A stretch of 64,000 nt of DNA. It comes from Nodosilinea sp. E11. GTDB taxonomy: Bacteria > Cyanobacteriota > Cyanobacteriia > Phormidesmidales > Phormidesmidaceae. This document shows positions 51,674 through 60,830 of the stretch, one piece after another. Position 1 is the stretch's first letter; every line of letters begins with the position of its first letter. Both the position numbers and the translations under genes were made by a program. The notes below the pieces were generated by a model. That model saw nothing but the letters and a program-made list of their open reading frames with translations, made no database searches and was not told the origin of the DNA. The DNA lies in assembly GCF_032813545.1 (NCBI RefSeq), contig NZ_CP136520.1, positions 366,001-430,000 on the forward strand. The letters run 5' to 3'.

Positions 51674-52282
51674 CTAAGCGAGGCGGCCATTGGGTTCTAG
51701 CAGTGCCAGGGTGTAGTTAGAGGGTTCGATCACCAGCAGCGTTTCATCGCCACGGCGGGCCAGCTTAGCGGCAATGTCCAACACCTTAGCTGCGTCAATA
51801 TCTTGCTTAAAAAAGCTGTAGTAGCGATTGTTGTGGGTCAATGCCATCAGGGGTTTAGTCACATCGGGCACCAGCAGCCGGCAGGTCTGGTAGGCGGTTT
51901 CATCGGCTACCAAAAGGCAGGGGTGGGGGCCAAAGACAGGTCGAATGCTGTAGCCTGGATGACGCTTGGGGGGAGCATAGCGGGCCTCTGGCTCGTAGGC
52001 CCAGATAGAAAAGCCTCGGGGCGTTCGGGTGAGAGCAGCGGTGTGATCGCGCTTGCTTAAGCGCGTCATGATCTCCAGAGCTTTTTTGGCCTCGGGCACA
52101 GTTTTGAAAAAGCTGTAGAACTGATTGTCTACATAGATAGCCGACAGTCGATGGTCAACATCCGGCACCTGAATGTGACAGGGAGTATAGAGATCGCGGT
52201 CAAATAGCAGCTTGCAAGAGAGGGCTGGCGTGGGCATAGTCACCAGAGAATCGTGGGCATTGAGGAGAGGAGAGACGCTCAT
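51674..52282 (-). CDS. Hypothetical protein with an internal duplication
   Basis: 202 residues in two similar halves of about 85. Half 1 has CHIQVPDVDHRLSAIYVDNQ followed by FYSFFKTVPEAKKALEI; half 2 has CRLLVPDVTKPLMALTHNNR followed by YYSFFKQDIDAAKVLDI. Each half is a beta-beta-alpha unit with a conserved CxxxVPDV and YSFFK. I do not recognise the family; conserved hypothetical in cyanobacteria is likely. It diverges from chlD across a 313-bp gap. Confidence 0.7.
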   Translation of the reverse strand: MSVSPLLNAHDSLVTMPTPALSCKLLFDRDLYTPCHIQVPDVDHRLSAIYVDNQFYSFFKTVPEAKKALEIMTRLSKRDHTAALTRTPRGFSIWAYEPEARYAPPKRHPGYSIRPVFGPHPCLLVADETAYQTCRLLVPDVTKPLMALTHNNRYYSFFKQDIDAAKVLDIAAKLARRGDETLLVIEPSNYTLALLEPNGRLA

Positions 52283-52373
52283 AGGGTAGAAGAAAGTGCG
52301 GTAAGTGAGGCAGTTAATTGGGGTGAAAACCCGGACAATATGTAGGTTTATTTAACAGAATCGGGGATTTTCA

Positions 52374-52440
52374 GTAATTTCCCAATGTTGAAATAACGGA
52401 GCTTTACCTGCCACATAATTTCTTAGGCAAGGGAAATTAC
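52374..52440. promoter_or_regulatory. Separated perfect 10-bp inverted repeat upstream of chlD
   Basis: GTAATTTCCC (52374-52383) and GGGAAATTAC (52431-52440) are exact complements 47 bp apart, in the divergent gap of 313 bp before chlD. It could be two operator half-sites, allowing looping, or a long stem-loop. The rest of the gap shows nothing I can support. Confidence 0.45.
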
Positions 52441-52595
52441 GGAGGCGGCGGCGATTTCGTAACAAAGCGCAACCTCAACCCAGTCTATCGCCACTGCCGT
52501 CCAGGTCAAGGGCAAAGCTAGAATCCAAGGGCAGGACAAGGGTTATGGCCCAACGATTCCTGATAGGGTGTAAAAGCTAGACCACACCCTTTGTT

Positions 52596-54650
52596 ATGAC
52601 GGCCACAGTAGATTCCCCAATTCCAGTTGTCTTTCCCCTGGCGGCGGTAGTCGAACAGGGAGCGATCAAAATGGCGCTGCTGTTGGCGGCGGTAGACCCC
52701 AACCTTGGCGGAGTGGTGATCGCAGGGCGGCGGGGAACGGCTAAGTCGGTGATGGCGCGGGCGCTGCACCAGCTGCTGCCCCCCATTGAGGTGGTTGAAG
52801 ACTCGTGCTGCAATGCTGACCCCATCGACCCGCGCCTGTGGGACGATCAAACCCGCGATCGCTTTGGTCAGAGCCCTGAACAACCCACGCCAGGCGAGGT
52901 GCCGACCCGCGTGGTACCGGCCCCCTTTGTGCAGATTCCCCTGGGGGTGACCGAAGACCGCCTGCTGGGTTCGGTAGACGTGGCCCGCTCCATTCAGGCG
53001 GGGGAAAGCGTGTTTCAACCGGGGCTGCTGGCGGCGTCTAACCGGGGCGTGCTGTACGTCGATGACATCAACCTGCTAGATGACCAGGTGGCGAACCTGC
53101 TGCTGGCGGCTCTCACCGCCCGCCGCAACCAGATCGAGCGGGAGGGTCTAAGCTTTCAACATCCCTGTGAACCGCTGCTGATTGCCACCTATAACCCCGA
53201 GGCTGGCCCCCTGCGTGAGCACCTGCTCGATCGCATCGCCATTGCCCTGTCGGCAGACAGCGCCATGACCCTGGCCGATCGCGTCACAGCCGTTGAGCAG
53301 TCGACCCAGTTCGCCAACGATCCCCAGGCCGTCATTGCCGCCTACGCCGACGAAATTGATGCCCTCAAAACCCAAATCATTCTGGCCCGCGAGTGGCTCA
53401 AAGAGGTCACCATCAGCCGTGAGCAGATTCAGTACCTGGTGACTGAGGCCCTGCGGGGAGGCATTCAGGGCCACCGGGCCGAGCTGTTTGCGGTGCGGGT
53501 GGCCAAGGCCCACGCCGCGCTAGAGGGCCGGGCGGCCGTGACTGCCGATGACCTGCGCGTGGCGGTCGAACTGGTGATTGTGCCGCGATCGCAGCTGCCC
53601 CAAGACCTACCCGAAGAACCGCCGCCGCCACCGCCGCCGCCACCCACCAACGAAGACCAAGACGAGCCCCAGGACAACACCGAAGACCAAGATAAGGAAG
53701 ACGACCAGGAGGACGACACCCCCGACGAAGACGACAGCCCTCCCACCATTCCTGAGGAGTTTGTGTTTGACCCCGAGGGAGTGATTCTCGACCCCTCTAT
53801 GCTGCTGTTTGCCCAGACGATGGGCCGCCAGGGTAAGTCGGGCAATGCCAACCTAATTTTTTCTGAGGAGCGAGGCCGCTACATCAAGCCCTTTCTGCCC
53901 CAGGGGCCAGTGCGTCGCATTGCCGTCGATGCCACCCTGAGAGCCGCTGCCCCTTACCAAAAATCGCGGCGCGAGCGCGAGCCCAACCGCAAGGTGATCG
54001 TCGAGCAGGGCGACATTCGCGCTAAGCGCCTGGCCCGCAAGGCTGGGTCGCTGATTATCTTTGTAGTCGATGCCTCAGGCTCGATGGCCCTCAACCGCAT
54101 GCAGAGCGCCAAGGGTGCCGTGCTTGAGCTGCTGACCGAGGCCTATCAAAACCGCGATCAGGTAGCGCTGATTCCCTTTCGGGGGGAGCAGGCGGAGGTG
54201 CTGCTGCCGCCTACCCGGTCTATCGCCATGGCCCGACGACGGCTCGAACGCATGCCCTGCGGCGGCGGATCACCCCTGGCCCACGGCCTTACCCAAGCGG
54301 TAAGAGTGGGCACCAATGCCCAGCAGTCTGGCGATGTGGGTAGCGTGGTGATTATTGCGATCACCGATGGCCGGGGCAACGTTCCTCTGGCTCGATCCCT
54401 AGGTGAGGTGCCCGACCCTGAAGCCCCTAAGCCTGACATTAAACAAGAACTGCTGGAGATTGCTGGGCGCATCCGTGGAGTTGGCTATCAGCTGCTAATT
54501 ATTGATACTGAGCGCAAGTTTGTCTCCACCGGCTTTGGCAAAGAGCTAGCCAAGACGGCTGGCGGTCGCTATTATCAGTTACCCAAGGCAACAGATCAGG
54601 CGATTGCCTCTATGGCTCGGGGCGCGATCGCCGATATGAAGACTGGGTAA
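52596..54650 (+). CDS. chlD: Magnesium-chelatase subunit D
   Basis: Couples the ChlI ATPase to ChlH for Mg2+ insertion into protoporphyrin IX, the first chlorophyll-specific step. 684 residues. N-terminal AAA+ domain with P-loop-like GRRGTAKS at 44-51; a Pro-rich then acidic linker at about 345-395 (nine Pro in a row, then Asp/Glu/Gln-rich); C-terminal integrin-I/VWA domain with the MIDAS motif DASGSMA and ITDGRGN. This is the usual ChlD layout. Stand-alone; chlI and chlH are elsewhere. Confidence 0.96.
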   Translation: MTATVDSPIPVVFPLAAVVEQGAIKMALLLAAVDPNLGGVVIAGRRGTAKSVMARALHQLLPPIEVVEDSCCNADPIDPRLWDDQTRDRFGQSPEQPTPGEVPTRVVPAPFVQIPLGVTEDRLLGSVDVARSIQAGESVFQPGLLAASNRGVLYVDDINLLDDQVANLLLAALTARRNQIEREGLSFQHPCEPLLIATYNPEAGPLREHLLDRIAIALSADSAMTLADRVTAVEQSTQFANDPQAVIAAYADEIDALKTQIILAREWLKEVTISREQIQYLVTEALRGGIQGHRAELFAVRVAKAHAALEGRAAVTADDLRVAVELVIVPRSQLPQDLPEEPPPPPPPPPTNEDQDEPQDNTEDQDKEDDQEDDTPDEDDSPPTIPEEFVFDPEGVILDPSMLLFAQTMGRQGKSGNANLIFSEERGRYIKPFLPQGPVRRIAVDATLRAAAPYQKSRREREPNRKVIVEQGDIRAKRLARKAGSLIIFVVDASGSMALNRMQSAKGAVLELLTEAYQNRDQVALIPFRGEQAEVLLPPTRSIAMARRRLERMPCGGGSPLAHGLTQAVRVGTNAQQSGDVGSVVIIAITDGRGNVPLARSLGEVPDPEAPKPDIKQELLEIAGRIRGVGYQLLIIDTERKFVSTGFGKELAKTAGGRYYQLPKATDQAIASMARGAIADMKTG

Positions 54651-54778
54651 ATGGCGCTAATTGTATTCCCTGTATAGGTCATCGTTGGCGTCAGTTGGGC
54701 AATATGTAGGGGAGCATCGGGACTTGTGCCCCTTGTCAAGAGGCTGCCTATCCCTACTGTGTACCATTGCGAGTCGCC

Positions 54779-56737
54779 ATGGAACGTCGAGTGTCATCCT
54801 TATCCCAGGGGCAGCGCCTGCTAGCCGCCATTATGATTACCGATGCGGTAGGTTTCAGCACCCGTATGTCGGTAGAGGAAGAACGCACTCTGCGGCTGAT
54901 TGACCGCGACTTGACCCTAATTAGCGACATCTGCCGAGAATTCGGCGGCACGGTGCTCAAATCGACTGGCGATGGTCTACTGATTTACTTTCTCAGTGCC
55001 GTAGAGGCGGTATCGTGCGGCCTAGAAATGCAGCGGCGGTTGGTCGATCTAGCGGAGGGGCTAGAGCCGGATCAGTACCTTGACCACCGCATTGGGGTGC
55101 ACCTGGGTGATATTTTGGTCAGCGAACAAGACGTGATGGGCAACGGCGTCAATGTCACCGCTCGCTTGCAGACCTACTCCAAGCCCAGAGGGCTGTGTGT
55201 CTCGCGCACCATTTACGATGTCGTCAAAGCGCGGCTTAATCTTCATGCCACGTTTTTAGGGCCGCTGCACCTCAAAAATATCGAAGAGCCCGTGCCCGCC
55301 TACCAGCTTGCCCTCCAGGCGGAAGACACTGAGACTAGCCCCCACGGCTCAGAAGACCACACCTGCACCCTACCCATGACCACCGAGGCGCTGCTGGCCA
55401 ACGCCGTGCGCACGCTCAGCACCCACACCCACAGCCTGCGCATTAAAAAGCTGGTGTTTGCCGCCTATCAAAAAACTTGGGAAAACGATCCGACGGTGCT
55501 GGAGCAGTTCGATCTGCAATCGCTGCTGCTGTCACTGCGCGATCGCTACCCCGCGATTCACGATCTAGAAGAGCAGCTTCAGCGGATAGTCGATGGGCTC
55601 AACCGTCAAGATCTCTATACTGAGATGGCAAAAATAGTGGTGAAGCAGCTGCAACCCTGGTACGGGCGATCGCTGTTTCAGAACCCTGAGGGCACGGGCG
55701 ACTTTACCCAACTCACCGTGCGTTCTGTGGAAGAACGCTGCCACACCATTGCCGAACAACTTGATCAAAACCCCGAATCCCTGCGCTTGCGCAAGCTGAT
55801 CTACTGTCTCTGCTACAACAATTGGGAAAATGACCCCAGCCGCCTCAGCGAACTGTACCTGCCGGGGCTGATTCAGCAGATTTTGACCGTGGCCCCTAAA
55901 CCCCAGGATCTGCGCTATCGCCTAGACCGCATTGTGAAGCATCTCAACCGCCGACAGCAGTACGCGCAATTGGCCAACCAAATTGTGGTCAACTTTCAGG
56001 GGCTGTATCAAAGCCAAGCCGATGCCATTGCCCTAGCGGAGGCCTCGCCGAGAGACGAGGCGAATCCTGTAGCCGACGCCTCTGGCCCCTCAGGCAATAA
56101 TGCCGGGAGTAACAGTGCCGGGAGCAACAGTGCCGGGAACAACAGCGCCGAGGGCAGCTACACCACCCTCACCAGTCTGGCTAGCCCAGGGGCCCATGCC
56201 AACCAATCACCCGACATGACCACCCTCCAAGGCACCCTGGATAACCCCCTAGGAGGGGAGGCTGACGACCGAGGACCACGGCGCGATCGCGCTTTTCTAT
56301 TTGACCTCCGGGGCGATATTATTCAGTACGCCAATCCCCTGCGAGCCAAGATTTTGCTCTATTCTTGCCTAAACGGCCCCTTTGGCTACACCGCCCAAGA
56401 CTGGTCAAGTCTCAGCCGCCAAACCCTCGATGATCTGCTCCAGAAAACCTTTGATTACTGCCCCACCTATGCTGATTTAGACAGCAAGCTCAGTATTATT
56501 GCCCATTGCCTGGGCCGGGCTGGCGACGGCGGGCAGGTGGCTAGCGCCATTAGCCAGGCCATGCGCGCCTACTACCCCCAAGACCCCAATGACGTCCTTG
56601 CCCCTCTCGCCCCTGAGGGGGCCGCAGCCCAAACGCCGCCTCTAGCTGAAGCCAATCCTGACGTCACTCCTGAGCCATTTAGCCCTGGCGATCGCCCCGC
56701 TATTGTGGCCCGTGCTTCTTCCCGATCTTCTGCCTAA
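54779..56737 (+). CDS. Adenylate-cyclase-type protein with three copies of an unrecognised domain
   Basis: 652 residues. Residues 15-185 form a class III nucleotidyl cyclase: metal-binding Asp22 (ITDAVGFS) and Asp65 (STGDG), substrate Lys61, DVMGNGVNVTARLQ with the transition-state Asn and Arg; these choose cAMP. The rest has three copies of a ~95-residue helical unit at about 200-290, 311-405 and 500-605, with shared phrases RIKKLVFAAYQKTWENDP, RLRKLIYCLCYNNWENDP, and the endings IVDGLNRQDLY, IVKHLNRRQQY. Between units 2 and 3 lies an Asn/Ser/Gly repeat linker. I know no name for the unit. The pentapeptide gene starts 17 bp after the stop. Confidence 0.88.
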   Translation: MERRVSSLSQGQRLLAAIMITDAVGFSTRMSVEEERTLRLIDRDLTLISDICREFGGTVLKSTGDGLLIYFLSAVEAVSCGLEMQRRLVDLAEGLEPDQYLDHRIGVHLGDILVSEQDVMGNGVNVTARLQTYSKPRGLCVSRTIYDVVKARLNLHATFLGPLHLKNIEEPVPAYQLALQAEDTETSPHGSEDHTCTLPMTTEALLANAVRTLSTHTHSLRIKKLVFAAYQKTWENDPTVLEQFDLQSLLLSLRDRYPAIHDLEEQLQRIVDGLNRQDLYTEMAKIVVKQLQPWYGRSLFQNPEGTGDFTQLTVRSVEERCHTIAEQLDQNPESLRLRKLIYCLCYNNWENDPSRLSELYLPGLIQQILTVAPKPQDLRYRLDRIVKHLNRRQQYAQLANQIVVNFQGLYQSQADAIALAEASPRDEANPVADASGPSGNNAGSNSAGSNSAGNNSAEGSYTTLTSLASPGAHANQSPDMTTLQGTLDNPLGGEADDRGPRRDRAFLFDLRGDIIQYANPLRAKILLYSCLNGPFGYTAQDWSSLSRQTLDDLLQKTFDYCPTYADLDSKLSIIAHCLGRAGDGGQVASAISQAMRAYYPQDPNDVLAPLAPEGAAAQTPPLAEANPDVTPEPFSPGDRPAIVARASSRSSA

Positions 56738-56753
56738 GCCCCTGGTTCTCGCT

Positions 56754-57746
56754 ATGAACGCCCGCGAACTGCTCGATGCCTATGCCCGTGGCGATATGGA
56801 TTTTAAGGGTAAAACTTTGGTAGGAATTGACCTAGCCGGGGCAGATCTGATTGGGGCCAACATGGTGCAGGTCGATCTAGAAAACGCCAACCTGATGCTG
56901 GCCTTTTTGACCCGAGTACGGTTTCGCCAAGCCAATTTGTCGCGGGCGCGGCTGGGAGGGGCCAACCTTAACCAGGCCGACCTGTCGGCGGCGATGCTGT
57001 GCGATGCCGACCTGCACGGTGCTAGCTTGCAGGGGGCCGACCTGCGCAGCGCTAATATGACCCTGGCCGACCTGCTCGACGCCAACCTCACCGGAGCCGA
57101 CCTGCGCAACGCCGATCTCAGCGGGGCCAACCTCACCGGAGCCTGCCTGCGGGGAGCCAACCTGCGCCAGGAAAACCGCAAATACTCGACCATCCTGCGG
57201 GGGGCCAAGCTGCATCGGGCTGACCTACGGGGCACCAACTTATCGGGCGCTGACCTGGCCTACGTCGATCTCAGTGGGGCCAACCTCAGCGAAGCAGTGC
57301 TGCGCGATGCCAACCTCAAGGGGGCAAACCTAAAAGGAGCACTGCTGCGCAACGCCAATCTCAGCGACGTCGACCTCAGCAACAGTTGCCTAGAGTCTGC
57401 CGATCTTACCCACTGCCGCTTTCCCCGCAGCAACCTCAGCCAGGCCAACCTCAATGGCGTCAGCGCCAAGGGGGCTGACTTTACCGGAGCCGTCATGGCC
57501 CAGGCCCAACTGGATGACTGTCTTCTGGCCGATGCTCGCTTTAGTCGGGCCGACCTGGCTCGCGTCACCTTCCGTCGGTCTATTCTCACCAAAGCCCTTC
57601 TGGTAGAAGCCTACCTGGGCCGGGCCGACCTCACCGATGCCGACCTGACCGAGGCGATTCTAGATCGGGCCGAAATTAGCAGCACCACCCTAGTCAATGT
57701 GACGCTGACGGGGGCCACCATGCCCGATGGTAGTATTTATGGTTGA
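56754..57746 (+). CDS. Pentapeptide-repeat protein
   Basis: 330 residues. After a short N-terminal helix (MNARELLDAYARGDMDF) nearly the whole protein consists of A(D/N)LxX pentapeptides, around 50, such as GADLIGANMVQVDLENANLM and ADLRNADLSGANLTGACLRG, forming a right-handed quadrilateral beta-helix. Function of such proteins varies widely and cannot be read. It follows the cyclase gene by 17 bp, so it is likely co-expressed and could be a partner; inference. Confidence 0.92.
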   Translation: MNARELLDAYARGDMDFKGKTLVGIDLAGADLIGANMVQVDLENANLMLAFLTRVRFRQANLSRARLGGANLNQADLSAAMLCDADLHGASLQGADLRSANMTLADLLDANLTGADLRNADLSGANLTGACLRGANLRQENRKYSTILRGAKLHRADLRGTNLSGADLAYVDLSGANLSEAVLRDANLKGANLKGALLRNANLSDVDLSNSCLESADLTHCRFPRSNLSQANLNGVSAKGADFTGAVMAQAQLDDCLLADARFSRADLARVTFRRSILTKALLVEAYLGRADLTDADLTEAILDRAEISSTTLVNVTLTGATMPDGSIYG

Positions 57747-57783
57747 ACAGGGGCGATCGCCCCGGTGGTTTGAGGTCTGAGCT

Positions 57784-58905
57784 TTGAAATTTAACTCATC
57801 GAAGCTACAACGGTGGGCACAGCTACTCAAGCAACAGGCCTACCGCTGCTGTCTCATGGCCCAGGTGTGGCTGTGGGATACACTGCTGACCACTGCGGCC
57901 TGGATTGAGCAAACCGCTGCCCCCCTGCGGCGGGTGGTAGCGGCGGGTGATCTCAGTCGACTGCGGCACGATCTGCTAGAAGAATCTCAGCTAAGCTGGC
58001 ACTACCTGGTGCTGGTGGTGGGGTCTTGCATTATTGCGACGCTGGGTTTGCTGGCCAACAGTACTGCCGTGATTATCGGCGCAATGCTGATTGCCCCGCT
58101 GATGTTGCCGATTCGGGGGGCCGCCTTTGGCATCATTGAGGCCGACCGGGTATTGATGCGATCGAGCATTTTGGCCCTGATCGTCGGCTCGGTGTTGTCG
58201 GTGACGATTTCGGCAACGCTAGGCAGGTTGACCGGGGTGGTGCAGTTTGGCAGTGAGGTGATGGCCCGCACTCAGCCAACGCTGCTAGATCTAGGCATTG
58301 CCGTGGCGGCTGGGGCGCTGGCTGGGGTGGCCAAGGTTGAACCAAAAATCGCAGGTACCGTGGCAGGTACGGCGATCGCCGTGGCCTTGATGCCGCCGAT
58401 TTGCGTAGTTGGCCTATGGCTGGGCCAGGGCAATCTAGAGCTGAGCCTGGGAGCGCTGCTGCTCTACATGACCAACCTGTTTGGTATTACCCTGGCCTGC
58501 ATGGTGGCCTTTGTTCTGTTTGGCTATTCGATGATGCACCAGGCTCGCCGCCCCCTGGGCATTACCCTGATGTTTACGGCCTTGCTGGTGCTGCCGTTGG
58601 GAGCAAGTACCCTGCGGCTGCTTCAGCAAAACCAACTCGAAGCCAACGTCAGAACGGCCCTGCTCGATCGCACCGTCACCTTTCAACGCCTGACGCTGGT
58701 GGATATGAGCACCAACTGGCTAACCACTCCGCCAGAAATCTCGCTCACGGTACGGGCCTCAGAGCCGGTGTCGCCGACGCAAGTACAGCTATTAGAAGAA
58801 TTTTTGGCGCGGGAGATGGGGCGCGACTATCGGCTCGTTTTTTTGGTTAGCCAGGTGGCAGCGGTCACCAGTAGCCCACCCGATGAGACCGATGTGGTCG
58901 AGTAG
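57784..58905 (+). CDS. DUF389 (TIGR00341) family membrane protein
   Basis: 373 residues. Core helices hold the family motif NSTAVIIGAMLIAPLMLPIR, then GALAGVAKVEPKIAGTVAGT and ALMPPICVVGLWLGQGN. The start is TTG, 37 bp after the pentapeptide gene, preceded by GAGGT; an ATG inside (MAQVWLW) would shorten the N-terminal amphipathic region. The C-terminal 100 residues are soluble, after two extra helices. Function unknown. It likely belongs to the cyclase-pentapeptide transcript. Confidence 0.88.
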   Translation: MKFNSSKLQRWAQLLKQQAYRCCLMAQVWLWDTLLTTAAWIEQTAAPLRRVVAAGDLSRLRHDLLEESQLSWHYLVLVVGSCIIATLGLLANSTAVIIGAMLIAPLMLPIRGAAFGIIEADRVLMRSSILALIVGSVLSVTISATLGRLTGVVQFGSEVMARTQPTLLDLGIAVAAGALAGVAKVEPKIAGTVAGTAIAVALMPPICVVGLWLGQGNLELSLGALLLYMTNLFGITLACMVAFVLFGYSMMHQARRPLGITLMFTALLVLPLGASTLRLLQQNQLEANVRTALLDRTVTFQRLTLVDMSTNWLTTPPEISLTVRASEPVSPTQVQLLEEFLAREMGRDYRLVFLVSQVAAVTSSPPDETDVVE

Positions 58906-58912
58906 GGCTGCC

Positions 58913-59365
58913 TTAATTGGCTAAGTCCGGGTACTCGGTCACCTCAAACTCAAAGCAGTGCCGCCCCTGGGGATGCTGCCAACGGGCGGCGTCGGGGTTG
59001 AAGTTGGTATTTCTCAGCCGGTGGGTGCTGCTGTCGGTGTCGAAGGTGGCGCACAGTTCAAAGGTGCGATCGCCCAGCCGCTCATACTCGTAGGGCTGGT
59101 TGGTCAGCGGGTCATTCCTCAGTTCGTTTGGATCTAGAGTCGTGGGCAGCTCAAAGCTGTTGGTCTCCGCTAGGTAGCGGTCGTGAAGGCGCTGGGCGAT
59201 CGCGGCCACATCCTGCAATCGCTGGCGATCGGCGGCAATGTCGCGCTGCCGTCCTGGCGTGCCCAGCACCCAAAACCCAGCGGCGATCGCTAGCCCTACC
59301 GCCACCGTAGCCGCCCCAGTAAACATTCGATCAAAGGTCTTGTGACTCACACGTTCGCTATTCAT
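58913..59365 (-). CDS. Small membrane-anchored hypothetical protein
   Basis: 150 residues; one N-terminal helix (about 15-35), then a periplasmic domain whose end DPLTNQPYEYERLGDRTFEL, CATFDTDS resembles the C-terminal sheet of type IV pilin-like proteins, though a prepilin cleavage motif is not seen. A disulfide between CATF and HCFEF near the end is possible. Overlaps the DUF5671 gene by 8 bp, so the two are translated together and may act together. Confidence 0.65.
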   Translation of the reverse strand: MNSERVSHKTFDRMFTGAATVAVGLAIAAGFWVLGTPGRQRDIAADRQRLQDVAAIAQRLHDRYLAETNSFELPTTLDPNELRNDPLTNQPYEYERLGDRTFELCATFDTDSSTHRLRNTNFNPDAARWQHPQGRHCFEFEVTEYPDLAN

Positions 59366-60059
59366 GGGCCAAACTCTCTTGGTTTAACCGGAGAACCTTA
59401 GGGGCAGGCTTGCGCCGAATCCAGTCGAAGTAGTACCACAGCACGCCGCCATCGAGCACCAGCACCACCAGCACCTTGAGCAAAAAGCGCGGCGTCAGCT
59501 CGCCCCGCAAAAACGAGGTCAAAAACGCAATCACCGCGCCAATGGCAATGATGGTGGCGATTAGCAGCGTGAGATACGTCAACCATTTGCGCACCCCCGA
59601 AAAATACTTTTCGCGGTGGGCTGCCAGGTCGTAGTTGATCTGCCGCATTAGCCCCAGATACACCGGATAGGCCACGATCAGGCGAGCCAAAGCAAAGGCC
59701 ACCTGCCACGACGGGTCGTTGTAGTAGTTGTTCAAACGGTCGGGAATGAGATGGTTGATAAAGATAAACGCCATCTCTCCCAGGGCTTGCAGCCAAATGC
59801 CCAGGGTGACAAATGCCAGCAGATAAAAAAACGCATCGCGCGCCAGTTCGGCTGATGCGCCCTGGGGTGTGGGCAGCGGGCGACCCAGCAGCCCTTCGTA
59901 AACTTCAAAAAAGGCCCGCTCGACCTCGCGGGAGGGCCAGCCGTAGTCGCGCAAGAGTTTGCTAATGAACTCGTCGGAGGTGCCGCGATCGCGCGCCAGC
60001 AAAATGAACTGCACTAGCTCACTGCGGCGATCGGGGGGTGCGGGAAGGTCTGTACTCAT
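59358..60059 (-). CDS. DUF5671-type membrane protein
   Basis: 233 residues. N-terminal soluble part with FILLARDRGTSDEFISKLLR and a motif GWPSREVERAFFEVY, similar to the short domain preceding DUF5671 membrane regions, followed by four helices (from FFYLLAFVTLGIWLQAL to VLVVLVLDGGVLWYYF). Function unknown. Start at MSTDLPAPPD chosen over a codon 11 residues upstream. The pilin-like gene downstream overlaps. Confidence 0.8.
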   Translation of the reverse strand: MSTDLPAPPDRRSELVQFILLARDRGTSDEFISKLLRDYGWPSREVERAFFEVYEGLLGRPLPTPQGASAELARDAFFYLLAFVTLGIWLQALGEMAFIFINHLIPDRLNNYYNDPSWQVAFALARLIVAYPVYLGLMRQINYDLAAHREKYFSGVRKWLTYLTLLIATIIAIGAVIAFLTSFLRGELTPRFLLKVLVVLVLDGGVLWYYFDWIRRKPAPKVLRLNQESLAHE

Positions 60060-60195
60060 GGGCCTACGGTAATACGCGGCGAATGACCTCACTATACTCA
60101 GCGATCCACCTGTTTAACTGGCCTATAAAACCCAAAAACGCATAGATTCGCCTGGTTATAGCCAGAATGCTTAGGGAAAGCGGTGTTTGCCCTGC

Positions 60196-60444
60196 TCAGC
60201 GGCGAATCCATTTGGTGAGTATGCGGATAGGTTGGCCGGTGATGGGATCAAGCTGGGGCTTGCTCCAGGCACGGGGTTCGGCAAAGCCGATGCTGTGGAG
60301 ATGGGCGATGACGAGTTCCATGCCGCTGGCGGTGCCGATCAGCATGACGCGCACGGGTTCGCGTGGGTCAATGGGCTCTGGGCCGGGTGGGTTGTCGGAA
60401 GGGGGCTGGCTGTAAATTTCGCTGTTGGGGATGAAGTCCGACAT
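60196..60444 (-). CDS. Small cyanobacterial hypothetical protein (82 residues)
   Basis: 82 residues starting MSDFIPNSEIYSQPPS. The core REPVRVMLIGTASGMELVIA and HLHSIGFAEPRAWSKPQ, ending TGQPIRILTKWIRR, matches short proteins of unknown role widespread in cyanobacteria, often with G(T/S)xxGV...LHxLGFAE. The short N-terminus is Pro-rich. The upstream region is the tandem hairpin array, so transcripts from further up would carry it as a leader. The longer frame through the array is not plausible. Confidence 0.65.
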   Translation of the reverse strand: MSDFIPNSEIYSQPPSDNPPGPEPIDPREPVRVMLIGTASGMELVIAHLHSIGFAEPRAWSKPQLDPITGQPIRILTKWIRR

Positions 60445-60470
60445 GGCGATCGGTAAATAAGGGACGAAAG

Positions 60471-60727
60471 GGATCCAGACCTCCGAGTTTTTGCAAAACT
60501 CGGAGGTCTTTTGCCGCAAGCATCTCCACGAAGGGTGCGAAACCCTCCGCAAGATAGGATCCAGATCCCAGGGTTTTTGCAAAACCCTGGGATCTTTTGC
60601 TGCAAGAATCTCCACGAAGGGTGCGAAACCCCCACGAGATGGGATCCAGATCCCAGGGTTTTTGCAAAACCCTGGGATCTTTTGCTGCAAGAAGCCAACA
60701 AAGGGAGAAAAATCCCCTTGCAAGGTG
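60471..60727. repeat. Three tandem ~85-bp units, each with a 31-nt covarying hairpin
   Basis: Units start at 60471, 60557 and 60642. Each has a perfect hairpin with stem of 14 bp and loop TGC: hairpins at 60478-60508, 60564-60594 and 60649-60679. Arms in unit 1 are GACCTCCGAG/CTCGGAGGTC; in units 2 and 3 GATCCCAGGG/CCCTGGGATC. Inner TTTT/AAAA pair is constant. Four stem positions differ and all four are compensated. Spacer TCTCCACGAAGGGTGCGAAA is shared by units 1 and 2. Confidence 0.92.
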
Positions 60728-60772
60728 AGAAACTGAGCTAACGAATCAGCCGCAAAACTTATATGCCATCGT

Positions 60773-60830
60773 GACATGTCATTTTGTCTTAGTCAAGATG
60801 TTTTGTTGTCGTGGCGAAATGTCTCGACAT
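60773..60830 (+). promoter_or_regulatory. Possible operators of the XRE gene
   Basis: GACATGTC at 60773-60780 and ATGTC-TC-GACAT at 60819-60830, the second overlapping the ATG. Both contain ATGTC/GACAT half-sites, as expected if the XRE protein represses its own gene. Confidence 0.45.

Noticed and set aside
53413..53851. Antisense frames over the chlD linker with Gly/Ser runs
   Set aside because: Run of Pro and Asp codons read backwards.
56780..57238. Antisense frames under the pentapeptide gene with regular Arg/Ala/Ser repeats
   Set aside because: They mirror the pentapeptide periodicity; no independent evidence.
60471..60727. CRISPR array interpretation of the 85-bp tandem units
   Set aside because: Units are contiguous similar repeats with internal palindromes, not short identical repeats with unique spacers; no cas genes.
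60445..60777. Long N-terminal extension of the 82-residue protein through the hairpin array
   Set aside because: The frame is open by chance because the repeats contain few stops; repeated GFCKNPGIWI phrases are the hairpin units translated, and the family starts near MSDFIPN.
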